Shown: piece after piece, positions 36,396 to 46,619 of the stretch
Layout of the letters: every line of letters starts with the position of its first letter
How positions within the stretch are numbered: the first letter of the stretch is position 1
The notes under the pieces: model-generated
The model's input: the letters and a program-made list of their open reading frames with translations, nothing else
Told to the model about the DNA's origin: nothing
Database searches by the model: none
Program-made: the position numbers and the translations under genes
Source: Blastomonas fulva
GTDB taxonomy: Bacteria > Pseudomonadota > Alphaproteobacteria > Sphingomonadales > Sphingomonadaceae
Length of the DNA stretch: 64,000 nucleotides
Assembly: GCF_003431825.1 (NCBI RefSeq)
Contig: NZ_CP020083.1
Span: 2,580,501-2,644,500, forward strand
Reading direction: 5' to 3'

Positions 36396-37718
36396 ATGAA
36401 GGATCGTATCGGGTTGCGGATGCTGGCGGTGGCATCTTTGGTTCTGGCAAGCACCACCCCCGTCATTGCGCAGGAAGCGCGGCAGCGTTGGGAGCAGATG
36501 TGCCAGATTCGCAAGGACAAGCTCGACCTGATCCTGCCGCAAGCGATGCGCGAGAACGGTATCGATATGTGGATCGTCGCCTCGCGCGAGGGGCATGACG
36601 ACCCCAACGCCGCGCTTCTGGGCGACGGCTATGTCGGCGATATCGGCTATTATGTCTTCGCCGATCCCGGAGAGGGGCGCATCGAACGCGCGGCGATGGG
36701 GGTTGGCGGCGCCGCTTTCGATCAGTGCCCGCTGTACGATGTCAGGAAATCGCCTGCCGAACTCAAGGCCTATGTTGCGCAGCGAAACCCCAGGCGCATC
36801 GGCATCAACATCGCCAGCGAGATCGGTACCGCCGATGGCCTGAGCCATTCGCTGCACGAAAGGCTGCGGGAGACGCTGGGCCCCGATCTGTCGGCGCGAC
36901 TGGTGTCCGCCGAAAAGCTCGTCTCCGATTTCCGCTCGCGCCACAGCGCCACCGAGATCGCGGCTTTTGCCCGCGCGGGTGAATATTCGCGCACGATTGC
37001 CGAGCGCGCGCTGTCGAGCGAGGTCATCACCCCGGGCAAGACGACCACCGGCGATGTCGCCTGGTGGATGATGGAGCAGCTGCACAAGGAAGGGCTCGGC
37101 AACAGCTTCGGCATTCCCAGTATCTACATTCTGGGCCCCGGTCCGCGCGGCCCGGTGTCGGGCGATCATGTGATCCAGCGTGGCGACCTCATCACCATGG
37201 ATTGGGGGGTGAACTTCCTGACCGCCTATACCGACATGAAGCGCATGGCCTATGTGCTGAAGGCGGGCGAGAATGCGCCACCACCCGGAGTGCAGCGCGC
37301 GTTTGACAAGGCGCTCGAGATCCGGCGGATGATCCTCGATGTGATCAAGCCGGGGATCACCGCGGGCGATGCGCTCGCCGCGGTGAACAGCCGGGTTGCG
37401 CAGACGCCGGGGCTGGCACTCGGCCGCTATGATGACCCTGTTGCCGATCCCAAGGTGTCCGATGTCGTCATCGGCAGCCATTCGGTCGGCGATCTCGGGC
37501 ATGGTTCGGGGCCATCAATGGCGGACTTCAACCCGCTGCGGATGACCTATACGCTTCAGCCCAGCAATTTCCTGTCGATCGAGCTGTTCCTCTACACCCC
37601 GGTGCCGGAATGGGGGACGCGAAAGATCAAGATCCCGCTCGAGGATAATGGCGTGGTGACCGAACGCGGGCTGGAATGGGCCTATCCCGCCAACAGCCGT
37701 ATCCTGCTGGTCAAATAG
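36396..37718 (+). CDS. Exported M24 family peptidase (Xaa-Pro aminopeptidase-like)
   Basis: A 440-residue protein with a signal peptide (MLAVASLVLASTTPVIAQ) and a pita-bread M24 domain. The metal ligands are plausible: two aspartates in TMDWGVNFLTAYTDMKRMAYV, a histidine in GDLGHGSGPS, a glutamate in SIELFLYTPVPEW and a final glutamate in VVTERGLEW. The family includes Xaa-Pro aminopeptidases, prolidases and methionine aminopeptidases. Export and a neighbouring amidohydrolase suggest periplasmic peptide trimming. The start at 36396 has AAGGAG ten bases upstream; the longer frame is cysteine-rich and unlike the family. It converges on the glutaryl-CoA dehydrogenase gene with 18 bases between stops. 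Confidence 0.83.
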   Translation: MKDRIGLRMLAVASLVLASTTPVIAQEARQRWEQMCQIRKDKLDLILPQAMRENGIDMWIVASREGHDDPNAALLGDGYVGDIGYYVFADPGEGRIERAAMGVGGAAFDQCPLYDVRKSPAELKAYVAQRNPRRIGINIASEIGTADGLSHSLHERLRETLGPDLSARLVSAEKLVSDFRSRHSATEIAAFARAGEYSRTIAERALSSEVITPGKTTTGDVAWWMMEQLHKEGLGNSFGIPSIYILGPGPRGPVSGDHVIQRGDLITMDWGVNFLTAYTDMKRMAYVLKAGENAPPPGVQRAFDKALEIRRMILDVIKPGITAGDALAAVNSRVAQTPGLALGRYDDPVADPKVSDVVIGSHSVGDLGHGSGPSMADFNPLRMTYTLQPSNFLSIELFLYTPVPEWGTRKIKIPLEDNGVVTERGLEWAYPANSRILLVK

Positions 37719-37736
37719 CCGCGCCGGCCCGCGCGA

Positions 37737-38912
<1,176 letters not shown>

Positions 38913-38930
38913 GATACACTGTCCTTAGGA

Positions 38931-39341
38931 TTACGCGCTGGCGGGGGGAACGACCGCGGTGGTTTCAATCTCGACCCTGGCGTCAGCCTCGACCAGGCCG
39001 GCAACCTGAACCACCGCCATCGCCGGGAAGTTCCTGCCGATCAGCTCGCGATAGGCCGCGCCGATGGCGGGAAGGCTGGCGATATACTCGTCGCGGCTGG
39101 TGACATACCAGGTCATCCGTACGATGTGCTCGGGACCAGCCCCGGCTTCGGCGAGAACCGCAAGGGTGTTGACCAGCACCTGACGGAACTGGCTGGCCAG
39201 ATCGTCCCCGACGATGCGCTCGTCGGCATCGAAGGCGACCACGCCGGCGGTGAACACCAGCCGCCCGGTGGCGGCCACGCCGTTCGCATAGCCGCGCGGC
39301 CTGGGCCAGCCGGGGGGCAACAGGGTCTGATGAGCGGTCAT
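38931..39341 (-). CDS. RidA/YjgF family protein
   Basis: A 136-residue RidA-family protein. GYANGVAATGRLVFTAGVVAFD, the QFRQVLVNTLAVLAEAGAGPEHIVRMTWYVTS block and the final VEADARVEIETTAVV fit the trimeric fold, although the catalytic arginine position is not certain. RidA enzymes hydrolyse enamines or imines to ketones and ammonia. Within a 2-aminobenzoyl-CoA-type operon this would release the amino nitrogen from the dearomatised ring product (inference). It overlaps the thioesterase stop as ATGA. Confidence 0.82.
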   Translation of the reverse strand: MTAHQTLLPPGWPRPRGYANGVAATGRLVFTAGVVAFDADERIVGDDLASQFRQVLVNTLAVLAEAGAGPEHIVRMTWYVTSRDEYIASLPAIGAAYRELIGRNFPAMAVVQVAGLVEADARVEIETTAVVPPASA

Positions 39342-39742
39342 GCGCTTTCCTTGATCAAGCGTTCGTGCAATTCAGGCGGCCACGGGCGCGATGTGCCCTC
39401 GGCCAGGTCGGTCAGCACCTGGGTGTAGCGCACCGAAAAGCGGCGCTCGCATGCGCAATCGATATCGACATTGAGGTCGACCGAACTGCGTCCCACACGG
39501 GTGACGTTGACGGTGAAATCGAGCATGTCGCCCAAGTGGCTGGGGACCGCGAAGTCTGCCGTCAGCGTGACTGTCGGCAGGCCGAGCCCGCGGTCGACGT
39601 GCATCTCGCGCCGGGTGATGCCCAGAACCGCTGCGGTCCAGTCCTCGATTGCGGCATCGCACAGCTCGAAATAGCGCGGATAATAGGCAATGCCCGCAGG
39701 GTCGCAGTGCGCAAAGCGCAATGGCAGGGTGGTGCGGAACAT
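39338..39742 (-). CDS. Acyl-CoA thioesterase, 4-hydroxybenzoyl-CoA thioesterase family
   Basis: A 134-residue single hotdog-domain protein. The catalytic signature HCDPAGIAYYPRYFELCDAAIEDW near residue 12 is that of 4-hydroxybenzoyl-CoA thioesterases, with the aspartate in HCDPAGI. It hydrolyses aryl- or acyl-CoA thioesters, perhaps releasing CoA from dead-end intermediates. It overlaps both neighbours by one to four bases (TGATG with the acyl-CoA dehydrogenase, ATGA with RidA), so it belongs to the operon. Confidence 0.85.
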   Translation of the reverse strand: MFRTTLPLRFAHCDPAGIAYYPRYFELCDAAIEDWTAAVLGITRREMHVDRGLGLPTVTLTADFAVPSHLGDMLDFTVNVTRVGRSSVDLNVDIDCACERRFSVRYTQVLTDLAEGTSRPWPPELHERLIKESA

Positions 39743-40908
39743 CAGTTCGCGCTTTGCGCGAGATGCTGGCGGGCGATGACGACCTTCTGCACTTCGGAGG
39801 CGCCTTCATAGATCCTGAGCGCGCGAACCTCTCGGTACAGCGCCTCGACCGGCGCGCCGACAGTGACGCCCATGCCGCCGAACATCTGCACCGCCTTGTC
39901 GATCACCTGCTGCGCGCTGTCGGTGGCGTGCAGCTTGGCGAGCGCCGCCTCGCGGGTGTTGCGCTGCCCCATCACGTCGCGCAGCCATCCGGCGCGATAG
40001 ATCAATAGCGCCGATGTATCGACATCGAGCACCATCTCGGCGAGCTTGGACTGAGTGATCGCATTGTCGGCGAGAGTCCCTGCGCCAAGCTTGCGCACCT
40101 TGACCCGCGCGGTCGCCTCGTCGAGCGCGCGGCGGGCAAAGCCCAGCGCCGCTGCGCCCACGGTCGTGCGGAAGATATCGAGCGTTGCCATCGCAGCGGC
40201 AAAGCCCCGGCCCGATTCGCCCAGCAGCGCGGTTTCGGGCAGCTCCATGTCGGTGAAGGTCAGCGTTGCGAGCGGGTGCGGGGCGATGACCTCGATCCTT
40301 TCGGTCACCGCAAGTCCTGCGGTATCCGCATCGACGATGAACGCCGATACGCCCTTGGCACCCGGTGCCTCGCCGGTGCGAGCGAACAGCACGTAATAGT
40401 CCGCGATGCCGCCGTTGGAGATATACGTCTTGGCACCGTCGATCACATAGCCGCTGGCGGTACGCCGCGCGGTCGTTTGCATCGAGGCGACGTCCGATCC
40501 GGATTCGGGCTCGGTCAGCGCGAAGGCTGCAATCTTGCGACCGGCAGCGACGTCGGGAAGATAGCGCCGCTTCTGGTCTTCGGTGCCGAGCAGGCTGATC
40601 GTCCCCGAACCCAAGCCCTGCATCGCGAAGGCGAAATCGGCCAGACCCGAATAGCGCGCCAGCGTCTCGCGGATCAGCGCCAGCGAGCGGATGTCGAGCT
40701 GCTCGTGCACCCCGCCATAGGCAGCCGGGACGCAATAGCGCAGCCAGCCTGCCGCGCCCAGCGCCGCAACCAGATCGCGGCACGCCGCGTCGATATCGTG
40801 CGGGTGGTCGTCGGAAAGGTTCGCCGCACACCAGGCATCGAGCTCCATGCCCAGGCTGCGATGGCTGTCATCAAGGAACGGCCAGTCAAGAAAGCTGCGG
40901 TCTGCCAT
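39742..40908 (-). CDS. Acyl-CoA dehydrogenase
   Basis: A 388-residue acyl-CoA dehydrogenase, distinct from GcdH. Recognisable parts are [52 protein letters not shown] for flavin and substrate binding, and the C-terminal [45 protein letters not shown] with the catalytic-base region. It should introduce a double bond into a CoA thioester, here probably an alicyclic or ring-opened intermediate. An ATG at 40908 overlaps the enoyl-CoA hydratase stop (TGATG); a TTG directly upstream is an unlikely alternative. Confidence 0.87.
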
Positions 40909-41717
40909 CAATCACCTTTGAACTCTGGAGTGCGTTTGTCGGCAAAGGCCTCGAAGGCGCGGCGGAAATCGTTGGTCGCCATGCAGATCGCCTGGGCTTG
41001 CGCTTCCATCTCGATTGCGGTTTCGACCGACACCGCCCACTCGATGCCGAGCTGGGTCTTGGTGATGCCGTGCGCAAAGGTTGGGCCGGCGGCGATCGAG
41101 CGCGCCAGCTTGGTCGCCTCGCCGATCAGGTCTTCGGCTGCAACCAGCCGGTTGTGAAAGCCCCAGCGCTCGCCTTCCTCGGCGCTCATCATCCGCCCGG
41201 TGTAGAGCAGGTCGGATGCGCGGCCCTGGCCGATGATCCGTGGCAGGATCGCGCATGCACCCATGTCGCACCCGGCCAGCCCGACGCGGGTGAACAGGAA
41301 CGCGGTCTTGGTGGCAGGGGTGGCCAGCCGCAGGTCCGATGCCATCGCCATGATCGCGCCTGCACCGACGCAGATGCCGTCGATCGCAGCAATGATCGGC
41401 TGTGGGCAGGCGCGCATCGCCTTGACCAGATCGCCGGTCATCCGGGTAAACGCGAGCAGCTCGGGCATTGCCATCTTGGTCAGCGGGCCGATGATCTCAT
41501 GGACATCGCCACCCGAGGAGAAATTGCCGCCCGCGCCGGTGACGATGATCGCCTTGACGTCGGTGGCATAGACCAGCGCGCGGAAGGTATCGCGCAGCTC
41601 GGCGTAGCTTTCAAAGGTCAGCGGGTTCTTGCGGTCGGGGCGGTTCAGCGTGACCGTCCCGACGCCATCGGCGAAATGCCAGCTGAAATGCTCAGGCGAA
41701 AAGCTCTCGGGGTTCAT
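40908..41717 (-). CDS. Enoyl-CoA hydratase/isomerase family protein
   Basis: A 269-residue crotonase-superfamily enzyme. The oxyanion-hole regions are [20 protein letters not shown] near residue 60 and [21 protein letters not shown] near residue 120, where crotonases have their active-site acids. [20 protein letters not shown] follows. It hydrates enoyl-CoAs or may open a ring by hydrolysis, as some crotonases do in aromatic-CoA pathways. The start overlaps the upstream MarR stop by four bases (ATGA). Fifth from the promoter in the order monooxygenase, SDR, MarR, ECH counted with MarR as third. Confidence 0.86.
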
Positions 41718-42211
41718 GGCTGTTCCTTTCCTTTGTCGTCGGCCAGCGAGATCTTGAGTGCGCCGAGCAGATCGTACAGCGCGGCGCGCTGGTCGCGGGT
41801 CAGCCCCTCAAGCATCATGTCGATCCATTCGTGATGCGCCTCGGCGATCCCTGAAAAGCATTCGCGGCCGAGCTGGGTCAGCCGCACGATCGAGGCGCGG
41901 CCATCGGTGGGCGAGGGGGCGATGCTGATGTAGTTGTCGCGCGCCAGCGTCTGGACGACGCCGGTGACATTGCCGTTCGAGACCAGAAGCTCCTGCGACA
42001 GCTGTCCCATCGTCATCCCGGCTGGGTTGCGATCAAGCGCCGCCATCACGTCGAAACGGGGCAGGGTGATGCCGTACTGGTCGGCAAAGCGTCGCTTGAG
42101 CCGCTTTTCGATCACCGTGGTGCAGGTCAGCAGCCGCAGCCACAGCCGGACATTGCTGCGATCGACCATCTCGCCGTCATGCTTTTCGCGGATTGCGCTC
42201 GCGCCTGTCAC
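41714..42211 (-). CDS. MarR family regulator embedded in the operon
   Basis: A 165-residue winged-helix regulator. The core [51 protein letters not shown] and the wing [20 protein letters not shown] are typical of MarR. I place the start at the GTG at 42211: it overlaps the SDR stop as GTGA and has GGAGAAG upstream. An ATG at 42169 is the alternative. Being inside the operon it would be autoregulated; the 26-base palindrome at 45332 is the natural candidate operator. CoA-thioester ligands are known for MarR proteins of aromatic pathways, so an aryl-CoA may be the signal (inference). Confidence 0.84.
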
Positions 42212-42969
42212 ATCACTTCTCCACCGGCGACCATGATTGCCTGGCCCGTGACCGATCGGCTGGCGGGCAGGCACAGCCACAATGCCGCCTCTGCGACCTC
42301 GGCCGGGTCGATCAACCGGCCCTGCGGATTGAACCGGGTGAGCTGCGCGCGCGCCTCATCCGCGCTGCGTCCGGTCTTGGCCTGGATGTTGGCGATGGCA
42401 TCGCCGACGATGTCGGTATCGGTAAAGCCCGGGCACACCGCGTTGGCGGTGAGGCCGGTGTGCGCAAATTCGGTGGCAAGCGCGCGCATCAGGCCGATCG
42501 CGCCATGCTTGGAGGCGACATAGGGCGCGGTGTAGCCATAGCCCTTGACCCCGGCGGTCGATGCGACGGTGACAATCCGGCCCGATGGAGCTGCGATCAG
42601 GTCGGGGAGCGCCGCCTGACAGCAGTGGAACAACGCGTCGAGATTGACCGCCATCGTCTGGCGCCAGGCTTCAGCCGTGACCTTGGCGAAAGGTGCGCTG
42701 GGCGCGATGCCGGCGTTGTTGACGAGGATGGCGATAGGGCCATGCGCGGCGCGGGCGGATGCGAAGGCCGCATCGACCGCAGCCCGGTCGGTGACGTCGG
42801 CCTGCGCGATACAGGCGCCGGGCAGAGTGGCGGCAATGGCGTCCAGCGCCTCGCGCCGCCGCCCGACGAGTGTCAGCCGCGCACCTTCGCGCGCCAGCGC
42901 CTGCGCGATGGCGGCGCCGATGCCCGAGCCGCCCCCGGTGACGACCGCGTGAAGTCCCTCCAGCCGCAT
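42208..42969 (-). CDS. SDR family oxidoreductase, probable 3-hydroxyacyl-CoA dehydrogenase
   Basis: A 253-residue classical SDR. The cofactor motif TGGGSGIGAAIA is near residue 12, NNAGIAPSAPF in the middle, and the catalytic YVASK near residue 155 after a VASTAGVKGYGYT segment. SDRs in this position oxidise the hydroxyl of alicyclic or ring-opened hydroxyacyl-CoA. The start is one base after the monooxygenase stop and the end overlaps MarR, so it is firmly within the operon. Confidence 0.86.
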   Translation of the reverse strand: MRLEGLHAVVTGGGSGIGAAIAQALAREGARLTLVGRRREALDAIAATLPGACIAQADVTDRAAVDAAFASARAAHGPIAILVNNAGIAPSAPFAKVTAEAWRQTMAVNLDALFHCCQAALPDLIAAPSGRIVTVASTAGVKGYGYTAPYVASKHGAIGLMRALATEFAHTGLTANAVCPGFTDTDIVGDAIANIQAKTGRSADEARAQLTRFNPQGRLIDPAEVAEAALWLCLPASRSVTGQAIMVAGGEVM

Positions 42970-42970
42970 A

Positions 42971-45271
42971 TCAGCCTCTCAGTGCCGCTTCCTGCTCCGC
43001 CGCGCGCTGCATGTTGCGCGCGAGCTGCCCCATGCCGCTCAGATAAGCGGGCGGAACGACGACACCGCGATAGCCATGCTGCGCCGCCGCGCGCAAGGTC
43101 CACATCGGATCGATCATGTGCGGACGGCCCAAGGCGACAAGGTCTGCACGGCCCGCCGCGAGGATCGAATTAACGTGGTCGGTCTCGTAGATATTGCCCA
43201 CCGCCATGGTCGAGACGCGCGCCTCGTTGCGCACCTGGTCGGCAAACGGGGTCTGGAACATGCGGCCATAGACCGGCTGGCAGTCGGCCCAGGTCTGGCC
43301 TGCCGACACGTCGATCAGGTCCGCGCCTGCCTCGTGGAACGCCTGCGCGATGCGCACCGCTTCCTCGGGGGTGACGCCCTGGTCGCCCATCCAGTCGGTT
43401 GCCGAGATGCGAACCGACATCGGTTTGTGCGAGGGCCATGCCGCGCGCATCGCGGCGAACACCTCGAGCGGGAAGCGCAGCCGGTTCTCGAGGCTGCCGC
43501 CATATTCGTCAGTGCGCCGGTTCTGCATCGGGGTGATGAAGCTGGAGAGCAGATAGCCATGCGCGGCGTGCATTTCGACCATGTCGAACCCGGCATCGAT
43601 CGCCATCCGGGTGGCGGCGACGAACTGGTCGCGCACTATGTCCATGTCGGCACGCGTCATCGGGCGAGGGGTCTGGTTGGCGTCGCTCCAGGGAACGTCG
43701 GATGCGGCGATCAGCGGCCAGTTGCCGCTGTCGAGCGGCTCGTCCATTCCCTCCCAGCCGAGCTTGGTCGATCCCTTGGCGCCCGAATGGCCCAGTTGCA
43801 GGCACATCTTGGCCTTGCTGTTGTGGTGGACGAAGTCGGTGATCCGCTTCCAACCGGCGACATGCTCGGGTGTGTACATTCCGGGGCAGCCCGGCGTGAT
43901 GCGGCCCTCAGGCGAGACGCAGGTCATCTCGGTATAGACCAGCCCCGCGCCGCCCTGCGCACGGGTGCCATAATGCACGAAATGGAAGTCGCCCGGCGTG
44001 CCGTCGGTGGCGCTGTACATCGCCATGGGCGAGACCACGATGCGGTTGGCAAGCTCGAGTTCGCGCAAGCGGAACGGCGCGAACATCGGCGGCGCGCCGG
44101 TGTCGCGGCCGCCCGGCGCCTGCGTCTGGAACCAGCGCTCGACGCCCTCCAGCCAGGCCTGATCGCGCAGCCGCAGATTTTCGTGGCTGACCCGCTGCGA
44201 GCGGGTGAGCAGCGAATAGGTGAACTGGATCGGCGCGAACGGCAGATAGCGGTCGAGCGTCTCGAACCATTCGGTCGAGTTGCGCGCGCTGTTCTGCAGC
44301 TTGAGCACCTCGATGCTGCGTTCGGCCTGATATTCCGCCAGCGCATCGGCGCGCGACAGTCCGGGGCGGTTGAGCACTTCGGCAAGCTTGATCGCGTCCT
44401 CGAGCGCCAGCTTGGTACCCGATCCGATCGAGAAATGCGCGGTGTGCGCCGCATCGCCCAGCAGCACGAACTTGTCGTACGACCACTGGCCGGTGATGAT
44501 CCGGCGGAAGTTGAGCCACGCCTGCGGTCCGGGCAGATGGGTGGCGTTGGACATCAGCGCGTTGCCGTCCAGGTGCTTGGCGAACAGCTTTTCGCACAGC
44601 GCAATCGCCTCGGGCTGATCCATCGTGTCGAGGCCAAGACCGGTCCAGGTCTCGGGCGCCATCTCGACGATAAAGGTCGAAAGCTGGTCGTCGAAGCGAT
44701 AGGCATGCGCCCAGACCCAGCCCGCCTCGGTCTTCTCGAAAGCGAAGGTGAAGGCGTCGAACTGCTTGGCGGTGCCGAACCAGAAGAACTTGTTCTTCTT
44801 GACCTGGATGTCGACGTCGAAGTGCTCGACATGCGCGGTGCGGATGCGGCTATTGGCGCCGTCGGCGGCGATGACGAGGTCGAACTCGGCCCAGTCTGCA
44901 GGGTCGGTGCTCGCCTCGTGCTCGAAGTGCAGGCCGATGCCCAGATCGCGCGCGCGCTGCTGGAGGATCGCGAGCAGGCGTTTGCGGCCGATGCCGATAA
45001 AGCCATGGCCGCTGGAGCGGATACACTCGCCATGGATGTGGACGTCGATGTCGTCCCAATGGGTGAACTCGTCGCGGATGGTCGCGCCGCTGACCGGGTC
45101 GTTTGCCATCAGATTGTCGACCGTCTGGTCGGAAAAGACGACGCCCCAGCCAAAGGTGTCATGCGGACGGTTGCGCTCGTACACATCGATGACATGATCG
45201 GGATTGTGCAGTTTCATCGATATCGCGAAATACAGCCCAGCAGGCCCTCCGCCGACGCATCCGATCTTCAT
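42971..45271 (-). CDS. Bifunctional FAD monooxygenase/old yellow enzyme, 2-aminobenzoyl-CoA monooxygenase/reductase or salicylyl-CoA 5-hydroxylase type
   Basis: A 766-residue fusion. Residues 1 to about 385 form a salicylate-hydroxylase-like flavin monooxygenase ([53 protein letters not shown]). From about residue 395 an old-yellow-enzyme barrel follows ([74 protein letters not shown]). This layout is that of the Azoarcus 2-aminobenzoyl-CoA monooxygenase/reductase, which hydroxylates and then reduces the ring, and of salicylyl-CoA 5-hydroxylase. RidA in the operon and the isatin-type operon nearby favour the amino substrate (inference). First gene of the operon, with AAAGGG upstream. Confidence 0.86.
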
Positions 45272-45331
45272 CGCGCTACCCTTTCCAGTCCAGACTCGAT
45301 GGGCGTGATCCTATGACGGGCAGCAAATTGC

Positions 45332-45357
45332 TTCAAGCCTAAAATTTTAAGCTTGAA
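45332..45357. promoter_or_regulatory. Long palindrome, probable MarR operator
   Basis: The arms 45332-45344 (TTCAAGCCTAAAA) and 45345-45357 (TTTTAAGCTTGAA) are complementary at 12 of 13 positions with no spacer. The site lies between the divergent monooxygenase operon (61 bases away) and the aminotransferase gene (55 bases away), in an AT-rich island. Binding here could control both directions. Confidence 0.65.
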
Positions 45358-45411
45358 ATATCGTATATCACACAATTATTCACGTGTATGGGAATCACCG
45401 GAGAACAGATT

Positions 45412-46581
45412 ATGAAGTGGCCAGCACAACGCCTGACGTCGGGATCCAAGAAGAGCTTCGGCATGTATGACGAGGCCTCGAAGCTCGATGCGCAGGGGGT
45501 GGACCTGATCCATCTGGAGTTCGGACGGCCGCACGCCGATACCCCCGATCACATCAAGCAGGCGACCAAGGCCGCGCTCGATGCGGGCATCGTGCATTAT
45601 GGCGATTTCCGCGGGACGCTGTCGTTCCGCCAGGCGCTGGTTAAGAAACTGCGCGATTTCAACAAGCTGGATTACGGCGTTGACGAGGTGCTGGTCACCA
45701 ATGGCCTCACCCACGCCTCGTTCGCGGCGTTCATGGCGGCGATCGATCCGGGCGACGAGGTGATCCTGCTCGATCCGTATTATCCGCAGCACATCGGCAA
45801 GACCGAGCTGGCCGGCGGCAAGGTGGTGATCGCCGGGCTCGACAAGGCGAACAACTTTGCCATCTCGAAGGAAAAGATCGCCGAGAAGATCACCGATCGC
45901 ACGCGGATGATCGTGCTGATCAACCCCGCCAATCCCACGGGCAGGGTCTATACCCGCGACGAGCTGCAGAACGTGGCCGATCTGGCGATCGAGCATGACC
46001 TGCTGGTGCTGTCGGACGAGGTCTATGAATACATCACCTACGATCAGGCGCAGCACATCAGCATCGCCAGCCTGCCCGGCATGCGCGAGCGGACGATCAC
46101 CTGCTTTGCTTTCACCAAGGCCTATTCGATGGATGGCTGGCGCGTCGGCTATGTCACCGCCGATGCAAAGCTCATGCCCGCGATCCTCACCATTGCGATG
46201 ACCGACGTGACCCACGTAAACGTGTTCGTGCAGGAAGGCGCACGCGCCGCGGTCGAAGGGCCGCAGGATGCGATGCTGGCGATGGTCGAGGCCGATCGGC
46301 GCAAGCGCGACATCGTCGTCCAGGCGCTCAACCAGATGCCGGGTGTCACCTGCGCCGCGCCCGAAGCCACGATCTATGCCTTTCCCGACATCAGCGGCAC
46401 CGGGCGCAGCTCGCAGGACATTGCCATGGCGATCCTGAAAGAGGCGCATGTCGTCGTCGAGGCGGGGAGCTTTTACGGTCCTGCCGGGGAGGGCCATTTG
46501 CGGGTGTGCTTCGGATCGGAATCCGAAGCGCGGGTGACCGAGGCGATGGAGCGGCTCAGCCGTTTCTTCAACGCGCTATAA
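45412..46581 (+). CDS. Pyridoxal-phosphate aminotransferase, class I/II
   Basis: A 389-residue fold-type I aminotransferase. Visible residues are VTNGLTHASFAAF for the phosphate loop, LINPANPTGRVYTRDEL, LSDEVYEYITY, the PLP lysine in FAFTKAYSMDGWRVGYVT, and the carboxylate-binding arginine in GHLRVCFGSESE. It transfers amino groups between an amino acid and a 2-oxoacid. I choose the ATG at 45412, eight bases after GGAGAA, over the ATG at 45388. Divergent from the monooxygenase operon and followed after 38 bases by a DUF885 gene. It may turn aromatic amino acids into 2-oxoacids for the IorAB-like enzyme (inference). Confidence 0.87.
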   Translation: MKWPAQRLTSGSKKSFGMYDEASKLDAQGVDLIHLEFGRPHADTPDHIKQATKAALDAGIVHYGDFRGTLSFRQALVKKLRDFNKLDYGVDEVLVTNGLTHASFAAFMAAIDPGDEVILLDPYYPQHIGKTELAGGKVVIAGLDKANNFAISKEKIAEKITDRTRMIVLINPANPTGRVYTRDELQNVADLAIEHDLLVLSDEVYEYITYDQAQHISIASLPGMRERTITCFAFTKAYSMDGWRVGYVTADAKLMPAILTIAMTDVTHVNVFVQEGARAAVEGPQDAMLAMVEADRRKRDIVVQALNQMPGVTCAAPEATIYAFPDISGTGRSSQDIAMAILKEAHVVVEAGSFYGPAGEGHLRVCFGSESEARVTEAMERLSRFFNAL

Positions 46582-46619
46582 CGGATACGATCGATCAGGC
46601 CGTCACGACAGGGAGAAAG

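Noticed and set aside
43076..45316. Long plus-strand frame opposite the monooxygenase/OYE fusion
   Set aside because: The minus-strand gene has two complete flavoenzyme domains with all motifs; the plus-strand frame shows only shadow composition.
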